Source: Synechococcus sp. KORDI-49 (GTDB taxonomy: Bacteria > Cyanobacteriota > Cyanobacteriia > PCC-6307 > Cyanobiaceae). Taken from it: DNA of 64,000 nt. The DNA is taken from positions 1,305,163-1,369,162 of the forward strand of contig NZ_CP006270.1 of assembly GCF_000737575.1 (NCBI RefSeq), given 5' to 3'. This document shows, one piece after another, positions 1-9,621 of this stretch (the stretch's first letter is position 1; every line of letters begins with the position of its first letter). The position numbers and the translations under genes are program-made. The notes under the pieces are model-generated. The model saw nothing but the letters and a program-made list of their open reading frames with translations, ran no database searches and was not told where the DNA came from.

Positions 1-1452
1 CAGCTGAAGCAGCCGCTCGGGATCGTCCGCCCGGATGGCCGTCACCAGGGGGCGTCCAAGGGTGAGGGTGCCGGTTTTGTCGAACACCACCTGGTCCAGG
101 CCAGCTGCCGTCTCGAGCACATCGCCGCCTCGGAACAGCCAACCCCGCCGGGCCGCCAGACCCGTGGCCACCGTGATCACAGTCGGTGTCGCCAGTCCGA
201 GAGCACAGGGGCAGGCCACCACCAACACGGCGATCGCCAGTTGCAGCGCCAGACCGATCGGAGTCTCGGCACCGCTGCCGAGACCGGCATGGTGCATGGG
301 ATGCGCCATCATCCCCGGCGCGGAAGCCTCCAGCACCTGTGGCCAGAGGTCGGCACCGATCAGCCACCAGAACAGGAAGGCGGACAGGGCGAGACCGATG
401 ACGAAGTAACAAAAACGACCGGCGACCCTGTCCGCCAGACCCTGGATGGGGGCACGTCGTGCCTGGGCCTGCTCCACCAGCTGGATGATCCGGGCAAGAG
501 CCGTCTCCGAACCCACCCGCTGCACCTCCATGGCCAGAGGTGCCTCGAGATTCAGGCTGCCGGAGGCGAGCTCCGTGCCCGGTTCCGCCTCCAGCGGCAG
601 CGGTTCGCCGGTGAGGCTGGACACGTCCACTGCCGAGTGGCCCTGCATCACAACGCCATCGACAGGCACCCGGTCCCCCGGCAGCAACTGCACCCGTTCA
701 CCGGGGCGCAAGGCCCCGACACGCACCTCGCGGATGGCGCCATCGTCCAGCAGCAGCCGTGCCGTTTCAGGCTGAAGTTGCGCCAGTTGCTTCAACGCCT
801 GACCGGTGCGGTAGCGGGCACGCTCCTCAAGGAAGCGACCCAGCAGCACGAAGCCCAGCAGCATCACAGGCTCATTGAAGAAGCAGGGCCAGCCCACCTG
901 CGGCCAGAACAGAGCCACGATGCTGGCCAGATAGGCACTGCCGACCCCCAGACCCACAAGGGTGTCCATGCTTGGGGCTCCGGAACGGGCCGCCAGCACG
1001 CCACCGACCAGGATGGGGCGACCCGGCCCGATCAGGGAAACCGTCGCCAGGGCGGCATGGAACGGCAGGCTGCCGATCACCGGCAGCGAGAGTCGGCCGG
1101 CCTCACTCAGGTGGCCAAGCACCGAGAGAAGCAGCAGCAGCAGAGCCACCATCAGCTGCCGCCACTGACGCCACCAGCTCTGACCTGCAGAGTCGTCAGA
1201 ACCAGGCGTTTCAAGAGGCTGGTTGAGAGAGCGTTCCCTCGCCGGGAAACCCCGATCGGCCAGAGCCTGAAGCACCGCCTCGACACTGCCCTCAGACTCC
1301 GCCAGGTCAAGCCAGGCGGCGCGGCTCACAAGGTTCACATCCGCCCGCTGCACTCCAGGCTGATCCAGAAGCGTGCGCTCCACCGAACGCACGCATCCAC
1401 CGCATTTCATCCCCTCCACGTCGAGAACGACGGTCTGATGTGCTGTACCCAC
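1..1452 (-). CDS. Copper-type heavy-metal P-type ATPase (P1B), C-terminus outside window
   Basis: Membrane ATPase that moves a heavy metal, most likely Cu(I), across the plasma or thylakoid membrane. Only the first 484 codons are present. Seen: an N-terminal heavy-metal-associated domain with GMKCGGC (residues 14-20), several hydrophobic segments, the phosphatase-loop motif SSLTGEP, the membrane metal site CPC at 414-416 followed by ALGLATPT, and the phosphorylation motif DKTGTLT with Asp458. CPC plus GMxCxxC is the P1B-1 signature, as in cyanobacterial CtaA and PacS; which of the two this is cannot be told here. The start is GTG at 1452, the only in-frame option before the HMA domain. It is divergent from ycf3 across 74 bp. 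Confidence 0.9.
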   Translation of the reverse strand, partial: MGTAHQTVVLDVEGMKCGGCVRSVERTLLDQPGVQRADVNLVSRAAWLDLAESEGSVEAVLQALADRGFPARERSLNQPLETPGSDDSAGQSWWRQWRQLMVALLLLLLSVLGHLSEAGRLSLPVIGSLPFHAALATVSLIGPGRPILVGGVLAARSGAPSMDTLVGLGVGSAYLASIVALFWPQVGWPCFFNEPVMLLGFVLLGRFLEERARYRTGQALKQLAQLQPETARLLLDDGAIREVRVGALRPGERVQLLPGDRVPVDGVVMQGHSAVDVSSLTGEPLPLEAEPGTELASGSLNLEAPLAMEVQRVGSETALARIIQLVEQAQARRAPIQGLADRVAGRFCYFVIGLALSAFLFWWLIGADLWPQVLEASAPGMMAHPMHHAGLGSGAETPIGLALQLAIAVLVVACPCALGLATPTVITVATGLAARRGWLFRGGDVLETAAGLDQVVFDKTGTLTLGRPLVTAIRADDPERLLQL

Positions 1453-1526
1453 AGTCAGTCGATCGTTACGTCAACGCTAAGTCCGTCACGGGCGAGGTCA
1501 GGATGGACGCCATCCGCTGGTGCACC

Positions 1527-2048
1527 GTGCCCCGCAGCAACCGCAACGACAACTTCATCGACAAGAGCTTCACGGTGATGGCGGACCTGATCGTCAAGCT
1601 GCTGCCGATCAACCCCAGGTCCAAGGAGGCTTACGTCTACTACCGGGACGGACTGTCGGCTCAGAACGATGGTGATTACGCCGAGGCTCTCGAGAACTAC
1701 GAGGAGAGCCTGAAGCTGGAGGAGAACCCCACCGACCGGGGAGAGACCCTCAAGAACATGGCGATCATCTACATGTCCAACGGTGAGGAGGAACGGGCGA
1801 TCGACACGTACCGCCAGGCCCTCAGTGAGAACCCGAAGCAGCCGTCCTGCCTGAAGAACATGGGCCTGATCTACGAGAAGCGCGGCCGCATCGCCGAGGA
1901 GGACGGCCGCAGAGACGAGGCCGACCGCTGGTTTGATGAAGCGGCTGATGTCTGGACCCAGGCGGTGCGCCTGAATCCCGGTGGCTACCTGGACATCGAG
2001 AACTGGCTGAAATCCACCGGCCGCAGCAATGTGGATGTCTATTTCTGA
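1527..2048 (+). CDS. ycf3: Photosystem I assembly protein Ycf3 (TPR protein)
   Basis: Chaperone for assembly of the photosystem I core on thylakoids. The 173-residue protein begins [15 protein letters not shown], as Ycf3 proteins do, and carries three tetratricopeptide repeats between about residues 30 and 150 (for example [21 protein letters not shown] and the later segment with [19 protein letters not shown]). The reading frame is open further upstream, but the GTG at 1527 matches the family N-terminus and length. The stop overlaps the end of the convergent radA gene by 10 bp. Confidence 0.95.
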   Translation: MPRSNRNDNFIDKSFTVMADLIVKLLPINPRSKEAYVYYRDGLSAQNDGDYAEALENYEESLKLEENPTDRGETLKNMAIIYMSNGEEERAIDTYRQALSENPKQPSCLKNMGLIYEKRGRIAEEDGRRDEADRWFDEAADVWTQAVRLNPGGYLDIENWLKSTGRSNVDVYF

Positions 2049-3448
2049 GGCGGCGCCTCATCCGATTGCACGGCGTCACCCAGAGCCAGCACCAGCGCTT
2101 CGGTGACGCCCTCGGCCTCGAGCAGAGCCAGATCAAGACCCGCCGCGAGGCCGCCAAGGCCGCTGCCCTTCGGCACCACCGCGCGCCGGAAACCGAGACG
2201 AGCCGCCTCCTGGAGGCGCAGCTCCAGCTGACCGACAGGCCTGAGCTGGCCCCCGAGGCCGAGTTCCCCGATCAGCACCGTGCCGGCCGGCAGGGTCAGA
2301 TCCCGGAAACTGGCCACAACGGCCGCGGCCACACCGAGATCCGCCGCCGGCTCCTCCACATCCAAGCCGCCCGCCACGGCCAGATAGCAGTCGAAGCGCG
2401 ACAGCGGCAGGCCCATGTGCTTCTCAAGCACAGCCAGGATCTGGTGGAGGCGGTTGGTTCCGATGCCTGTGGCGGTGCGACGCGGACTGGCATAGCTGGT
2501 GACGTTCACCAGGGCCTGCAGATCGACCACCAGAGAGCGGGTGCCTTCGCAGGCCACGATCGTCGCCACGCCTGACGCGCGGGCATCACTCAGAAACAAC
2601 TCGCTGGGGTTGCCCACCTCCGCCAGTCCCTGAGCCTGCATCTCGAACAGTCCCAGTTCATGGGTGGCCCCGAAGCGGTTCTTCACCGCACGCAGCAGCC
2701 GATGACTGGCGAAGCGATCCCCCTCGAAGGTGAGCACGGCATCCACCAGATGCTCCAGCACCTTCGGGCCCGCCAGCATCCCCTCCTTGGTCACATGACC
2801 CACCAGCAGAAGCGCCGTGGTCTGGCGTTTGGCAAGCCGCTGCAGTGCCGCGGCGCACTCACGCACCTGACCCACCGAGCCCGGAGCACTGCTGAGATCG
2901 GCGTCATGCAGAGCCTGGATGCTGTCGATGATCGCCACCTTCGGCTGCAGTGCCTCCAGCTCCTGAAGAACCAGATCCAGATCGGTCTCCGCCAGCAGCT
3001 GCAGATCGGAGGCACCACCGGCCAGTCGCTGCCAGCGCAGCTTCACCTGCTGAGCTGACTCCTCGGCACTCACGTAGAGAACGGAGCTGTGGGCGGCCAT
3101 CGCCGACGCGCTCTGAAGCAGCAGGGTGCTCTTGCCGATGCCGGGATCTCCACCCACGAGCACGAGAGAGCCGGGCACAAGGCCGCCTCCGAGCACCCGG
3201 TCGAATTCGAGAGATCCCGTGGCGAGCCGTTGCAGAGGCTGGTCGTCGAGACTGGCCATGGCGGTTGAGCGCCGCGCTGCCGGTGCCTGCTTCGGATCGG
3301 GACCCTGACGGCGGCGGCGGCCATCGCCGCTGGGCTGGTTCTGCTCCACCAGGGTGTTCCAGCTGCCGCACTCCGGGCAGCGCCCGAAGAACTGACGCGC
3401 CTTGGCGCCACAGGCCTGACAGACGTAGATCGAGCTGGATCGGGGCAC
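2039..3448 (-). CDS. radA: DNA repair protein RadA (Sms)
   Basis: RecA-related ATPase that helps process recombination intermediates and drives branch migration. It has 469 residues. Seen: an N-terminal zinc finger with Cys10, Cys13, Cys24 and Cys27 (CxxC...CPECGSW), a Walker A motif [10 protein letters not shown], the RadA signature KNRFG, and a C-terminal Lon-like domain. Domain order and length fit RadA throughout. It starts about 90 bp from rpaB, on the opposite strand, so the two probably share a promoter region. It is convergent with ycf3. Confidence 0.96.
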   Translation of the reverse strand: MPRSSSIYVCQACGAKARQFFGRCPECGSWNTLVEQNQPSGDGRRRRQGPDPKQAPAARRSTAMASLDDQPLQRLATGSLEFDRVLGGGLVPGSLVLVGGDPGIGKSTLLLQSASAMAAHSSVLYVSAEESAQQVKLRWQRLAGGASDLQLLAETDLDLVLQELEALQPKVAIIDSIQALHDADLSSAPGSVGQVRECAAALQRLAKRQTTALLLVGHVTKEGMLAGPKVLEHLVDAVLTFEGDRFASHRLLRAVKNRFGATHELGLFEMQAQGLAEVGNPSELFLSDARASGVATIVACEGTRSLVVDLQALVNVTSYASPRRTATGIGTNRLHQILAVLEKHMGLPLSRFDCYLAVAGGLDVEEPAADLGVAAAVVASFRDLTLPAGTVLIGELGLGGQLRPVGQLELRLQEAARLGFRRAVVPKGSGLGGLAAGLDLALLEAEGVTEALVLALGDAVQSDEAPPQK

Positions 3449-3538
3449 TGAGAACTATGAAGAAAGTTGCTGTTGGGTGAACAGATTGGGGGTGTGCCCT
3501 TTTATCTGTGTCCAGAAGCACTAAGCGCCCCTGGCGTT

Positions 3539-4285
3539 ATGACGACCACGGCCCCCACCAAGGAAACAATCCTCGTGGTCGACGACGAGGCTTCCATCCG
3601 CAGGATTCTGGAAACCCGTCTGTCGATGATCGGGTACAACGTCGTCACAGCCTGTGACGGCACCGAAGCTCTCGAACTGTTCCACAACTGCATCCCCGAC
3701 CTGGTGGTGCTCGACGTGATGATGCCGAAGCTGGACGGCTACGGCGTCTGCCAGGAGCTGCGCAAGGAATCGGATGTGCCCATCGTGATGCTGACGGCCC
3801 TGGGTGATGTGGCCGACCGCATCACCGGCCTTGAGCTGGGAGCCGATGACTACGTGGTGAAGCCATTCAGCCCCAAGGAGCTGGAGGCTCGCATCCGCTG
3901 CGTGCTGCGCCGGGTTGAAAAGGAGCAGGTGGCGGGCATTCCCAACTCGGGCGTGATCCAGGTGGCTGATCTGCGCATCGACACCAACAAGCGGCAGGTG
4001 TTCCGCGGGGACGAGCGGATCCGCCTCACCGGCATGGAGTTCAGCCTGCTGGAACTGCTGGTGAGCCGGTCCGGCGAACCCTTCAACCGCGGCGAGATCC
4101 TCAAGGAAGTGTGGGGATACACCCCGGAGCGGCATGTGGACACCCGGGTGGTGGATGTTCATATCTCCCGGCTGCGTTCCAAACTGGAAGACGATCCCGC
4201 CAATCCCGAGCTGATCCTCACAGCTCGGGGAACCGGGTATCTGTTCCAACGCATCATCGACTCCGTTGGCTCCGAAGGGTCCTGA
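3539..4285 (+). CDS. rpaB: OmpR-type response regulator RpaB
   Basis: Cyanobacterial OmpR/PhoB regulator known from related species to bind HLR1 sites and control high-light and photosystem genes. The 248-residue protein has a receiver domain with Asp15/Asp16, phospho-acceptor Asp59 (VVLDVMMPKLDG) and Lys108, then a winged-helix domain ending near ARGTGYLF. The frame is open upstream, but ATG 3539 gives the usual short N-terminus before KETILVVDDEASIRR, a segment almost invariant in RpaB. Its last 20 bp overlap the start of plsX, which suggests co-transcription with the lipid genes. RpaA is the close alternative, but the N-terminal sequence favours RpaB. Confidence 0.93.
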   Translation: MTTTAPTKETILVVDDEASIRRILETRLSMIGYNVVTACDGTEALELFHNCIPDLVVLDVMMPKLDGYGVCQELRKESDVPIVMLTALGDVADRITGLELGADDYVVKPFSPKELEARIRCVLRRVEKEQVAGIPNSGVIQVADLRIDTNKRQVFRGDERIRLTGMEFSLLELLVSRSGEPFNRGEILKEVWGYTPERHVDTRVVDVHISRLRSKLEDDPANPELILTARGTGYLFQRIIDSVGSEGS

Positions 4286-5576
4286 TTCCTCCCCGGCCGA
4301 AGGGCCCAGGAGTAAGAACAGCCGGCCGCGGGCAATCCGCCGTCTGGTGATCTGGTACCGGCGCAATGCCGCCGTTACCACGCTTGTGGACGGAGCCACC
4401 AGCTCCGCCAGCGCTGCCGGCAACGTCGCCGGAACGGTGGCCAGCAGCGTTCTGCAACCTCTGGTGTTCGATCCGCTGAGACGCCTGCAGGGGGGTGACG
4501 ACACCGCGGAGATCGAAGACCGCGACCGGCTCTGGGTCGCCGTTGACGGCATGGGGGGAGACCACGCTCCGGGGCCGATCCTGGAAGGCTGTCTTCAGGC
4601 CATCGAACGCCTCCCCCTGCGCATCCGCTTCATCGGTGAAACCGACCGGGTGCTGGCAGCGGCGGCGGCCCTGCAACTGGGAGACCAGGTGAATGCCGCC
4701 GTCAGCGCCGGCCATCTGGATCTGGTGGCCAGCGGCCCCTCGATCGAGATGGGGGAAGAGGCCACAGCGGTGCGTCGCAAGCGCGACGCCAGCATCAATG
4801 TGGCGATGGATCTGGTGAAGCGCGGAGAGGCGCTGGCGGTGTACTCCGCTGGCAACTCCGGAGCAGTGATGGCATCAGCGATCTTCCGGCTGGGGCGGCT
4901 CAAGGGGATCGATCGGCCCGCCATCGGTGCGCTGTTTCCCACCAAGGACCCCGGACAACCGGTGCTGGTGCTGGACGTGGGGGCCAACATGGACTGCAAG
5001 CCTGCCTATCTGCACCAGTTCGCCCTGCTCGGCAACATCTACAGCCGTGATGTGCTCCAGGTGGAGCGCCCCCGCATCGGACTTCTGAACATCGGGGAGG
5101 AGGAGTGCAAGGGCAACGAACTGGCTCAGCGCACCCATGAGCTGCTGCGCAAGGAGACGCGCCTGCACTTCGCCGGCAACTGCGAGGGCCGCGATGTGCT
5201 CTCCGGCGCCTTCGATGTGGTGGTCTGCGACGGCTTCACCGGCAACGTGCTGCTCAAGTTCCTTGAATCGGTCGGAAGCGTCCTGCTCGGGGTCCTGCGG
5301 GCAGAGCTGCCCCGCGGCCGGAGGGGCAAGGTGGGCTCCGCCTTTCTGCGCAGCAATCTCAAGCGGATCAAGAAGCGTCTTGACCATGCCGAGCACGGCG
5401 GTGCCCTGCTGCTGGGCGTCAACGGCATCTGTGTGATCGGCCATGGCAGCAGCAAAGCCCTTTCGGTGGTCAGTGCCCTGCGCCTCGCCCATTCCGCTGC
5501 GAGTCACGGTGTGATGGACGATCTGGCACAGCTCGAGAGCCGCGTTCGGCCGAAGGTCGGGGGCAGCGCGAAGTGA
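4266..5576 (+). CDS. plsX: Phosphate acyltransferase PlsX
   Basis: Makes acyl-phosphate from acyl-ACP for phospholipid synthesis at the membrane. The catalytic domain begins around residue 81 at WVAVDGMGGDHAPGPI and runs to the C-terminus; GxxGxN-type loops and the segment GxTGNVLLK are present. About 80 residues precede the domain. I give the TTG at 4266, which overlaps rpaB, because the extension is hydrophobic and in frame, but a GTG near 4348 (VIWYRRNAAV) is also possible. First gene of a plsX-fabH-fabD-plsC run. Confidence 0.9.
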   Translation: MAPKGPDSSPAEGPRSKNSRPRAIRRLVIWYRRNAAVTTLVDGATSSASAAGNVAGTVASSVLQPLVFDPLRRLQGGDDTAEIEDRDRLWVAVDGMGGDHAPGPILEGCLQAIERLPLRIRFIGETDRVLAAAAALQLGDQVNAAVSAGHLDLVASGPSIEMGEEATAVRRKRDASINVAMDLVKRGEALAVYSAGNSGAVMASAIFRLGRLKGIDRPAIGALFPTKDPGQPVLVLDVGANMDCKPAYLHQFALLGNIYSRDVLQVERPRIGLLNIGEEECKGNELAQRTHELLRKETRLHFAGNCEGRDVLSGAFDVVVCDGFTGNVLLKFLESVGSVLLGVLRAELPRGRRGKVGSAFLRSNLKRIKKRLDHAEHGGALLLGVNGICVIGHGSSKALSVVSALRLAHSAASHGVMDDLAQLESRVRPKVGGSAK

Positions 5577-5613
5577 CTGTGATTGACTGACGCCACTTCC
5601 GGGATCAACCGCC

Positions 5614-6633
5614 TTGGTCGAGCTGCCCCACAGGTCAGGTGGTGTGCTGCTGAGGGGTTGCGGCAGCGCCGCGCCAGCCCGATCGATCAGCAATGAGGAC
5701 CTCGGGCAACGGGTGGAGACCAGCGACAGCTGGATCAAAAGCCGCACGGGCATTGCTGCGCGACGGGTGGTGGGAGCTGATGAATCCCTGTCTCAGCTGA
5801 GCTGTGACGCCGCCCGAGCGGCGCTCGACATGGCCGGCTGGGACGCCAACAGCCTCGATCTGATCCTGCTGGCCACCTCCACTCCGGACGATCTGTTCGG
5901 CTCTGCCCCTCGCCTGCAGGCGCTGCTCGGAGCGCAGCGGGCCGTGGCCTTCGATCTCACGGCCGCCTGCAGCGGTTTCCTGTTCGCGCTGATCACCGCG
6001 GCCCAGTACCTGCGCACGGGAGCGATGCGCCGGATTCTGGTGGTCGGAGCCGATCAGCTCAGCCGCTGGGTGGACTGGGACGACCGCCGCTCCTGCGTGC
6101 TGTTCGGCGATGCCGCCGGTGCCCTTGTACTGGAGGGCAGTGACAACGATCAGGACGACCTCGGCGGCTTTCTGCTGCGTTCCGACGGCAGCCGTGGAGA
6201 GGTGCTGCAGCTGCCGCAGGTGGAGGACCGCGCACCGCTGGTGGGGCAGGTCAGCCATCAGCGCGGGGGCTTCCAGCCGATCCGGATGAACGGGCAGGAG
6301 GTGTACAAGTTCGCCGTTCGGGAGGTGCCTGCGATCCTTGACAACCTGCTCGCGCAGACGGGGACAGCCGCCGACCAGCTGGACTGGCTTTTGCTGCACC
6401 AGGCCAATCAGCGCATCCTCGACGCGGTCGCCGAACGCTTCGCGATTCCCTCGGAGAGGGTGCTGAGCAACCTGGCGTCCTATGGCAACACCTCGGCGGC
6501 GACGATTCCACTGATGCTTGATGAAGCGGTGCGTGACGGCCGGATCCAGCCAGGGCACAGCATCGCCAGCAGTGGCTTCGGCGCCGGCCTGAGCTGGGGG
6601 GCTGCGCTGCTGCGCTGGAGCGGGCCCGCCTAA
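5614..6633 (+). CDS. fabH: 3-oxoacyl-ACP synthase III (FabH)
   Basis: Condenses acetyl-CoA with malonyl-ACP to start fatty acid synthesis. The catalytic triad is visible: Cys119 in LTAACSGFLF, His262 in LLLHQANQRI and Asn292 in SYGNTSAA. Length (339 aa) is normal. The chosen start is TTG 5614, 37 bp after plsX; a GTG a few codons downstream (5641-5643 region) would remove only a short N-terminal tail. The neighbours plsX, fabD and plsC form the same pathway, so an operon is very likely. Confidence 0.95.
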   Translation: MVELPHRSGGVLLRGCGSAAPARSISNEDLGQRVETSDSWIKSRTGIAARRVVGADESLSQLSCDAARAALDMAGWDANSLDLILLATSTPDDLFGSAPRLQALLGAQRAVAFDLTAACSGFLFALITAAQYLRTGAMRRILVVGADQLSRWVDWDDRRSCVLFGDAAGALVLEGSDNDQDDLGGFLLRSDGSRGEVLQLPQVEDRAPLVGQVSHQRGGFQPIRMNGQEVYKFAVREVPAILDNLLAQTGTAADQLDWLLLHQANQRILDAVAERFAIPSERVLSNLASYGNTSAATIPLMLDEAVRDGRIQPGHSIASSGFGAGLSWGAALLRWSGPA

Positions 6634-6659
6634 TCTCCGCCTCGTCTTGCACTCGAACG

Positions 6660-7556
6660 ATGGCGATTGCCTGGGTCTTCCCTGGACAGGGATCGCAGAA
6701 GCTGGGCATGGCGGACCCGCTGATGACCCTTCGCGGTGCCGAGGAGCGCTTCGCGATGGCCTCTGAGGTGCTCGGCCGTGACCTGCTGGCGATCTGCCGA
6801 GGGGAGGGGGAATCGAACGATGGTCCAACCGATCTGAACGACACCCGCAACACTCAGCCGGCGCTGTTCGTCGTGGAGTCGCTGCTGGTGGATGAGCTGA
6901 TCCGTCAGGGCCGGGAAGCCTCTCTGGTGGCAGGGCACAGCCTTGGGGAACTGGTGGCGCTGTATGCCGCTGGGGTCTTCGATCTCGAAACAGGCCTGAC
7001 GCTGATGAAGCGCCGGTCCGAATCGATGGCCGCAGCTGGTGGTGGAGCGATGACCGCTGTGATCGGCTTCGACCGTGGCCAGCTGGAGGATCTGGTGGCC
7101 GGCACGGAAGGGGCCTTCATCGCCAATGACAACAGCAGTGCCCAGGTGGTGCTCTCAGGGCAGCCCGAGGCGGTGCAGGCAGTCACGGAAGCCCTGACCT
7201 GCAAACGGGCGATCCCCCTCGCCGTCTCCGGGGCGTTCCACACACCGTTCATGGCTGAGGCCGCTGCAGGATTTGCCGCAGAGCTGGAAGCGACCCCGTT
7301 CCGCGATGCCCGCACCCCGGTGCTGAGCAACAGCGACCCCATCCCCACCCAGAAGGGGGACCTGCTGAAGACCCGCCTCATGCAGCAGATGACCACCGGT
7401 GTTCGCTGGCGGGAAACGATGACTGAAATGGGGAATCAAGGCATCGACACCGTCGTGGAGATCGGCCCGGGCAATGTGCTCAGCGGGTTGGCCAAGCGCT
7501 CCATGGATGGGGTGACCCTCTCCCAGATCGCCGGCGCGGGTGATCTCGGACTGTGA
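6660..7556 (+). CDS. fabD: Malonyl-CoA:ACP transacylase
   Basis: Loads malonyl groups onto acyl carrier protein for fatty acid elongation. It has 298 residues. Seen: an N-terminal VFPGQGSQ motif (residues 6-13), nucleophile Ser94 in GHSLGE, and His194 in SGAFHTPFM. The ATG at 6660 is 26 bp after fabH. The stop codon overlaps the GTG start of plsC (GTGA), a sign of translational coupling. Confidence 0.97.
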   Translation: MAIAWVFPGQGSQKLGMADPLMTLRGAEERFAMASEVLGRDLLAICRGEGESNDGPTDLNDTRNTQPALFVVESLLVDELIRQGREASLVAGHSLGELVALYAAGVFDLETGLTLMKRRSESMAAAGGGAMTAVIGFDRGQLEDLVAGTEGAFIANDNSSAQVVLSGQPEAVQAVTEALTCKRAIPLAVSGAFHTPFMAEAAAGFAAELEATPFRDARTPVLSNSDPIPTQKGDLLKTRLMQQMTTGVRWRETMTEMGNQGIDTVVEIGPGNVLSGLAKRSMDGVTLSQIAGAGDLGL

Positions 7557-8215
7557 ATTCCGACAATCCCGCACCGATCGTTCTGGCGCCGAAGCCGAGC
7601 CTGACCTACAGGCTGGTCAGCAATCTGCTGGTGTTCCCGGTGTTCCGAGGCCTGTTTCGTGGGTCGACCGAGGGCAATGAGCGGGTTCCAGCCCAAGGCC
7701 CCCTGGTGGTGGTGGCGAATCACGGCTCCCACCTCGACCCGCCGCTGCTCGGCCACGCCCTCGGAAGGCCAGTGGCCTTCATGGCCAAGGCGGAACTGTT
7801 CGAAGTGCCTCTGCTCGGCCCGCTGATCCGAGCCTGCGGCGCCTACCCCGTGCGCCGGGGGGCGAGTGATCGCGAAGCGATCCGCACCGCGACAGCACGT
7901 CTGCAGGAGGGCTGGGCCACCGGGGTGTTCCTCGACGGCACCCGCCAACCGGATGGGCGGGTCAACCAGCCTCTAGCTGGTGCTGCCCTGCTCTCGGCCC
8001 GCAGTGGGGCGCCGCTGCTGCCTGTGGCCATCGTGAACAGCCATCGAGCCTTGGGAACCGGTCGAACCTGGCCCCGGCTGGTGCCGATCCAGTTGCGCAT
8101 CGGAGATCTCGTGCCGCCCCCCACTGGCCGTCGCCGGGCTGATCTGGATGCCACCACCGCCGAACTGCAGCGACGGATCAACGCACTGCTGGATCAGGCA
8201 GGGCCGCGTCCCTGA
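7553..8215 (+). CDS. plsC: 1-acyl-sn-glycerol-3-phosphate acyltransferase family protein
   Basis: Probably adds the second acyl chain to lysophosphatidic acid at the inner membrane. The HX4D catalytic motif is present (His57 to Asp62, in ANHGSHLDPP). The substrate-binding motif usually written FPEGTR reads FLDGTRQ here, with Asp for Glu, a mild change. A hydrophobic N-terminal segment at about residues 20-35 may anchor it. It completes the plsX-fabH-fabD-plsC set. The 3' end overlaps the convergent DUF218 gene by 38 bp. Confidence 0.9.
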   Translation: MNSDNPAPIVLAPKPSLTYRLVSNLLVFPVFRGLFRGSTEGNERVPAQGPLVVVANHGSHLDPPLLGHALGRPVAFMAKAELFEVPLLGPLIRACGAYPVRRGASDREAIRTATARLQEGWATGVFLDGTRQPDGRVNQPLAGAALLSARSGAPLLPVAIVNSHRALGTGRTWPRLVPIQLRIGDLVPPPTGRRRADLDATTAELQRRINALLDQAGPRP

Positions 8216-8753
8216 GATCGCGTCCCGTGGCAACCCAGGCAAGCGCCCGCAGCCAGTCGCTGAAGCGCTTGAGAGCCCCCTCCTCCAGGCAGTCCGGCTG
8301 GCATGAGACCGGGACACCGGTCAGGTGAATGCCGCGGCTGCCGGCGACAACCTGTCCGATCGCCATGGAGCGCGGCAGATGGTCCTCACTGGTGACCATC
8401 AGCACGTGTCGCACGCCGCGGGTCTGCAGTTCATCCACAACGGAGGTGAAATTTCCGAGGGTGTCGCGGGCCCGGTAGTCGAGCTGAACCCGCTCCGGCG
8501 CAAGCCCCTCCTGCTGCATCACCCAACTGGCGTATTCAGGATTGCTGCCGCCACTCACCAGAAGCGGCAGATCGAGTTCGCGGGCGAGTCTTGCTCCGAC
8601 CCGCTCGCGATCCACATCCCCCCCGAGCACCATCACCAGCTGGGGTGGGCTGCGATCCAGGAACGCCCGCCGGAAGGGGGCCAGCGGTCCGGTGCTGACC
8701 AGCCAGACGGCCACGCCGCAACCGAGCAGAAGTCCAGCCCGCAGCCCCGCCAT
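8178..8753 (-). CDS. YdcF/SanA/ElyC-family (DUF218) membrane-anchored protein
   Basis: 191 residues. An N-terminal hydrophobic segment (about 5-22) looks like a membrane anchor and is followed by a DUF218 domain: VMVLGGDVDRE, LLVSGGSNPEY, DTLGNF and VTSEDHLPRS match the family's conserved blocks. Some relatives affect envelope integrity, but the reaction is not known for this branch. Its ATG overlaps the tsaB stop (ATGA), so it is the last gene of a ycf34-tsaB-DUF218 operon. Confidence 0.85.
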   Translation of the reverse strand: MAGLRAGLLLGCGVAVWLVSTGPLAPFRRAFLDRSPPQLVMVLGGDVDRERVGARLARELDLPLLVSGGSNPEYASWVMQQEGLAPERVQLDYRARDTLGNFTSVVDELQTRGVRHVLMVTSEDHLPRSMAIGQVVAGSRGIHLTGVPVSCQPDCLEEGALKRFSDWLRALAWVATGRDLRDAALPDPAVR

Positions 8754-9373
8754 CAGACCGGCCCCACAGGGGAGGTGGGATACAGGGGCAGCACTGGCTG
8801 CCAGGGTGCGGCCGTTTCCAGGCTGTGGGCCTGCCCCAGCAATGCGAGCAGACGCTCCACGTCGGCGGCAACGTCCTCCTCAGCCGCGAGAACCGGTTCC
8901 ACCCGCTGCCCAGGGGGCAGCAGATGGGGAGCACGGATCTCCTCGATGCGGCCATCCACACGCTGGTAACAGCCCGCGACCCAGCCCCGCCGGGGCAGCT
9001 CCCGCTGAATCCAGAACGGTGACCGTCGCTGCTCCGGCGGCAGTTGCTCCACCAGTCGCGCGGCCATCAGGGCATAGCTGCTCACGCCGATCAGACGACA
9101 GTTCAGCTGCTGAGCCAGGGTGCGGGCCATCACCACGGAAAGACGGGTTCCGGTGAAGCCGCCCGGACCGGTAGCCACCGCGAGACCCTCGAGATCGGAC
9201 CATCGCTCCTGCGGCAGCAGCGCAGCCACCCGGCCGATCAGCGTGTTGGAGAGGGCACGACCGTCGTCGAACACCGCCACCCGTGGCCCTTCCTGCGGCA
9301 ACAGGGGGTCCTGCACCGCCACCCCGAAGGTCTCCGAAGAGCTGTGCAGCGCCATCAGCAGAGGACGACTCAT
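8753..9373 (-). CDS. tsaB: tRNA threonylcarbamoyladenosine biosynthesis protein TsaB
   Basis: Partner of TsaD in making the t6A modification of ANN-decoding tRNAs. The N-terminus MSRPLLMALHSSSETFGVAV and the segment VATGPGGFTGTRLSV are diagnostic of TsaB. I start it at ATG 9373, which overlaps the ycf34 stop by 4 bp (ATGA); twelve further codons are open upstream but lie inside ycf34. It has 206 residues. Confidence 0.93.
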   Translation of the reverse strand: MSRPLLMALHSSSETFGVAVQDPLLPQEGPRVAVFDDGRALSNTLIGRVAALLPQERWSDLEGLAVATGPGGFTGTRLSVVMARTLAQQLNCRLIGVSSYALMAARLVEQLPPEQRRSPFWIQRELPRRGWVAGCYQRVDGRIEEIRAPHLLPPGQRVEPVLAAEEDVAADVERLLALLGQAHSLETAAPWQPVLPLYPTSPVGPV

Positions 9374-9621
9374 GTGGGTACCGCATGACCGGGTCGCAAC
9401 CGAACCCATCGCCCAGGGTCCGCATCGAAGCTCTCACAGGAGCGCACATCCCACTCGACACCGCTGCCGCCGTCCTTGAGGTCAAGGACCGACACATGAA
9501 TCCGGGGACCTCGGGGTTCGAAATCCGGCGCCGTGGTCAGATGCGCCGCACCGTGCTGACGTTCGACCGCGTGATAGGCCTGGCAACGGTCGACCCAGCG
9601 GCAATCCACGCAGATGCACAT
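9370..9621 (-). CDS. ycf34: Ycf34-like iron-sulfur protein
   Basis: Small plastid/cyanobacterial protein; the Synechocystis homologue binds an Fe-S cluster and influences photosynthetic electron transport. This 83-residue protein begins MCICVDCRWVDRCQAYHAVE, typical of Ycf34, with Cys2, Cys4, Cys7 and Cys13 and a later Cys in EWDVRSCESF. A start nine codons upstream (ATG 9648, MASEEIPEG) is possible, but the family usually starts at MCIC. It is divergent from the tRNA nucleotidyltransferase with overlapping start codons, and it leads the operon with tsaB. Confidence 0.88.
   Translation of the reverse strand: MCICVDCRWVDRCQAYHAVERQHGAAHLTTAPDFEPRGPRIHVSVLDLKDGGSGVEWDVRSCESFDADPGRWVRLRPGHAVPT

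Noticed and set aside
241-1578. 445-codon rightward frame opposite the P-type ATPase
   Set aside because: The opposite strand encodes clear HMA, CPC and DKTGT motifs; the rightward protein has low-complexity His/Gln/Arg composition typical of an antisense shadow.
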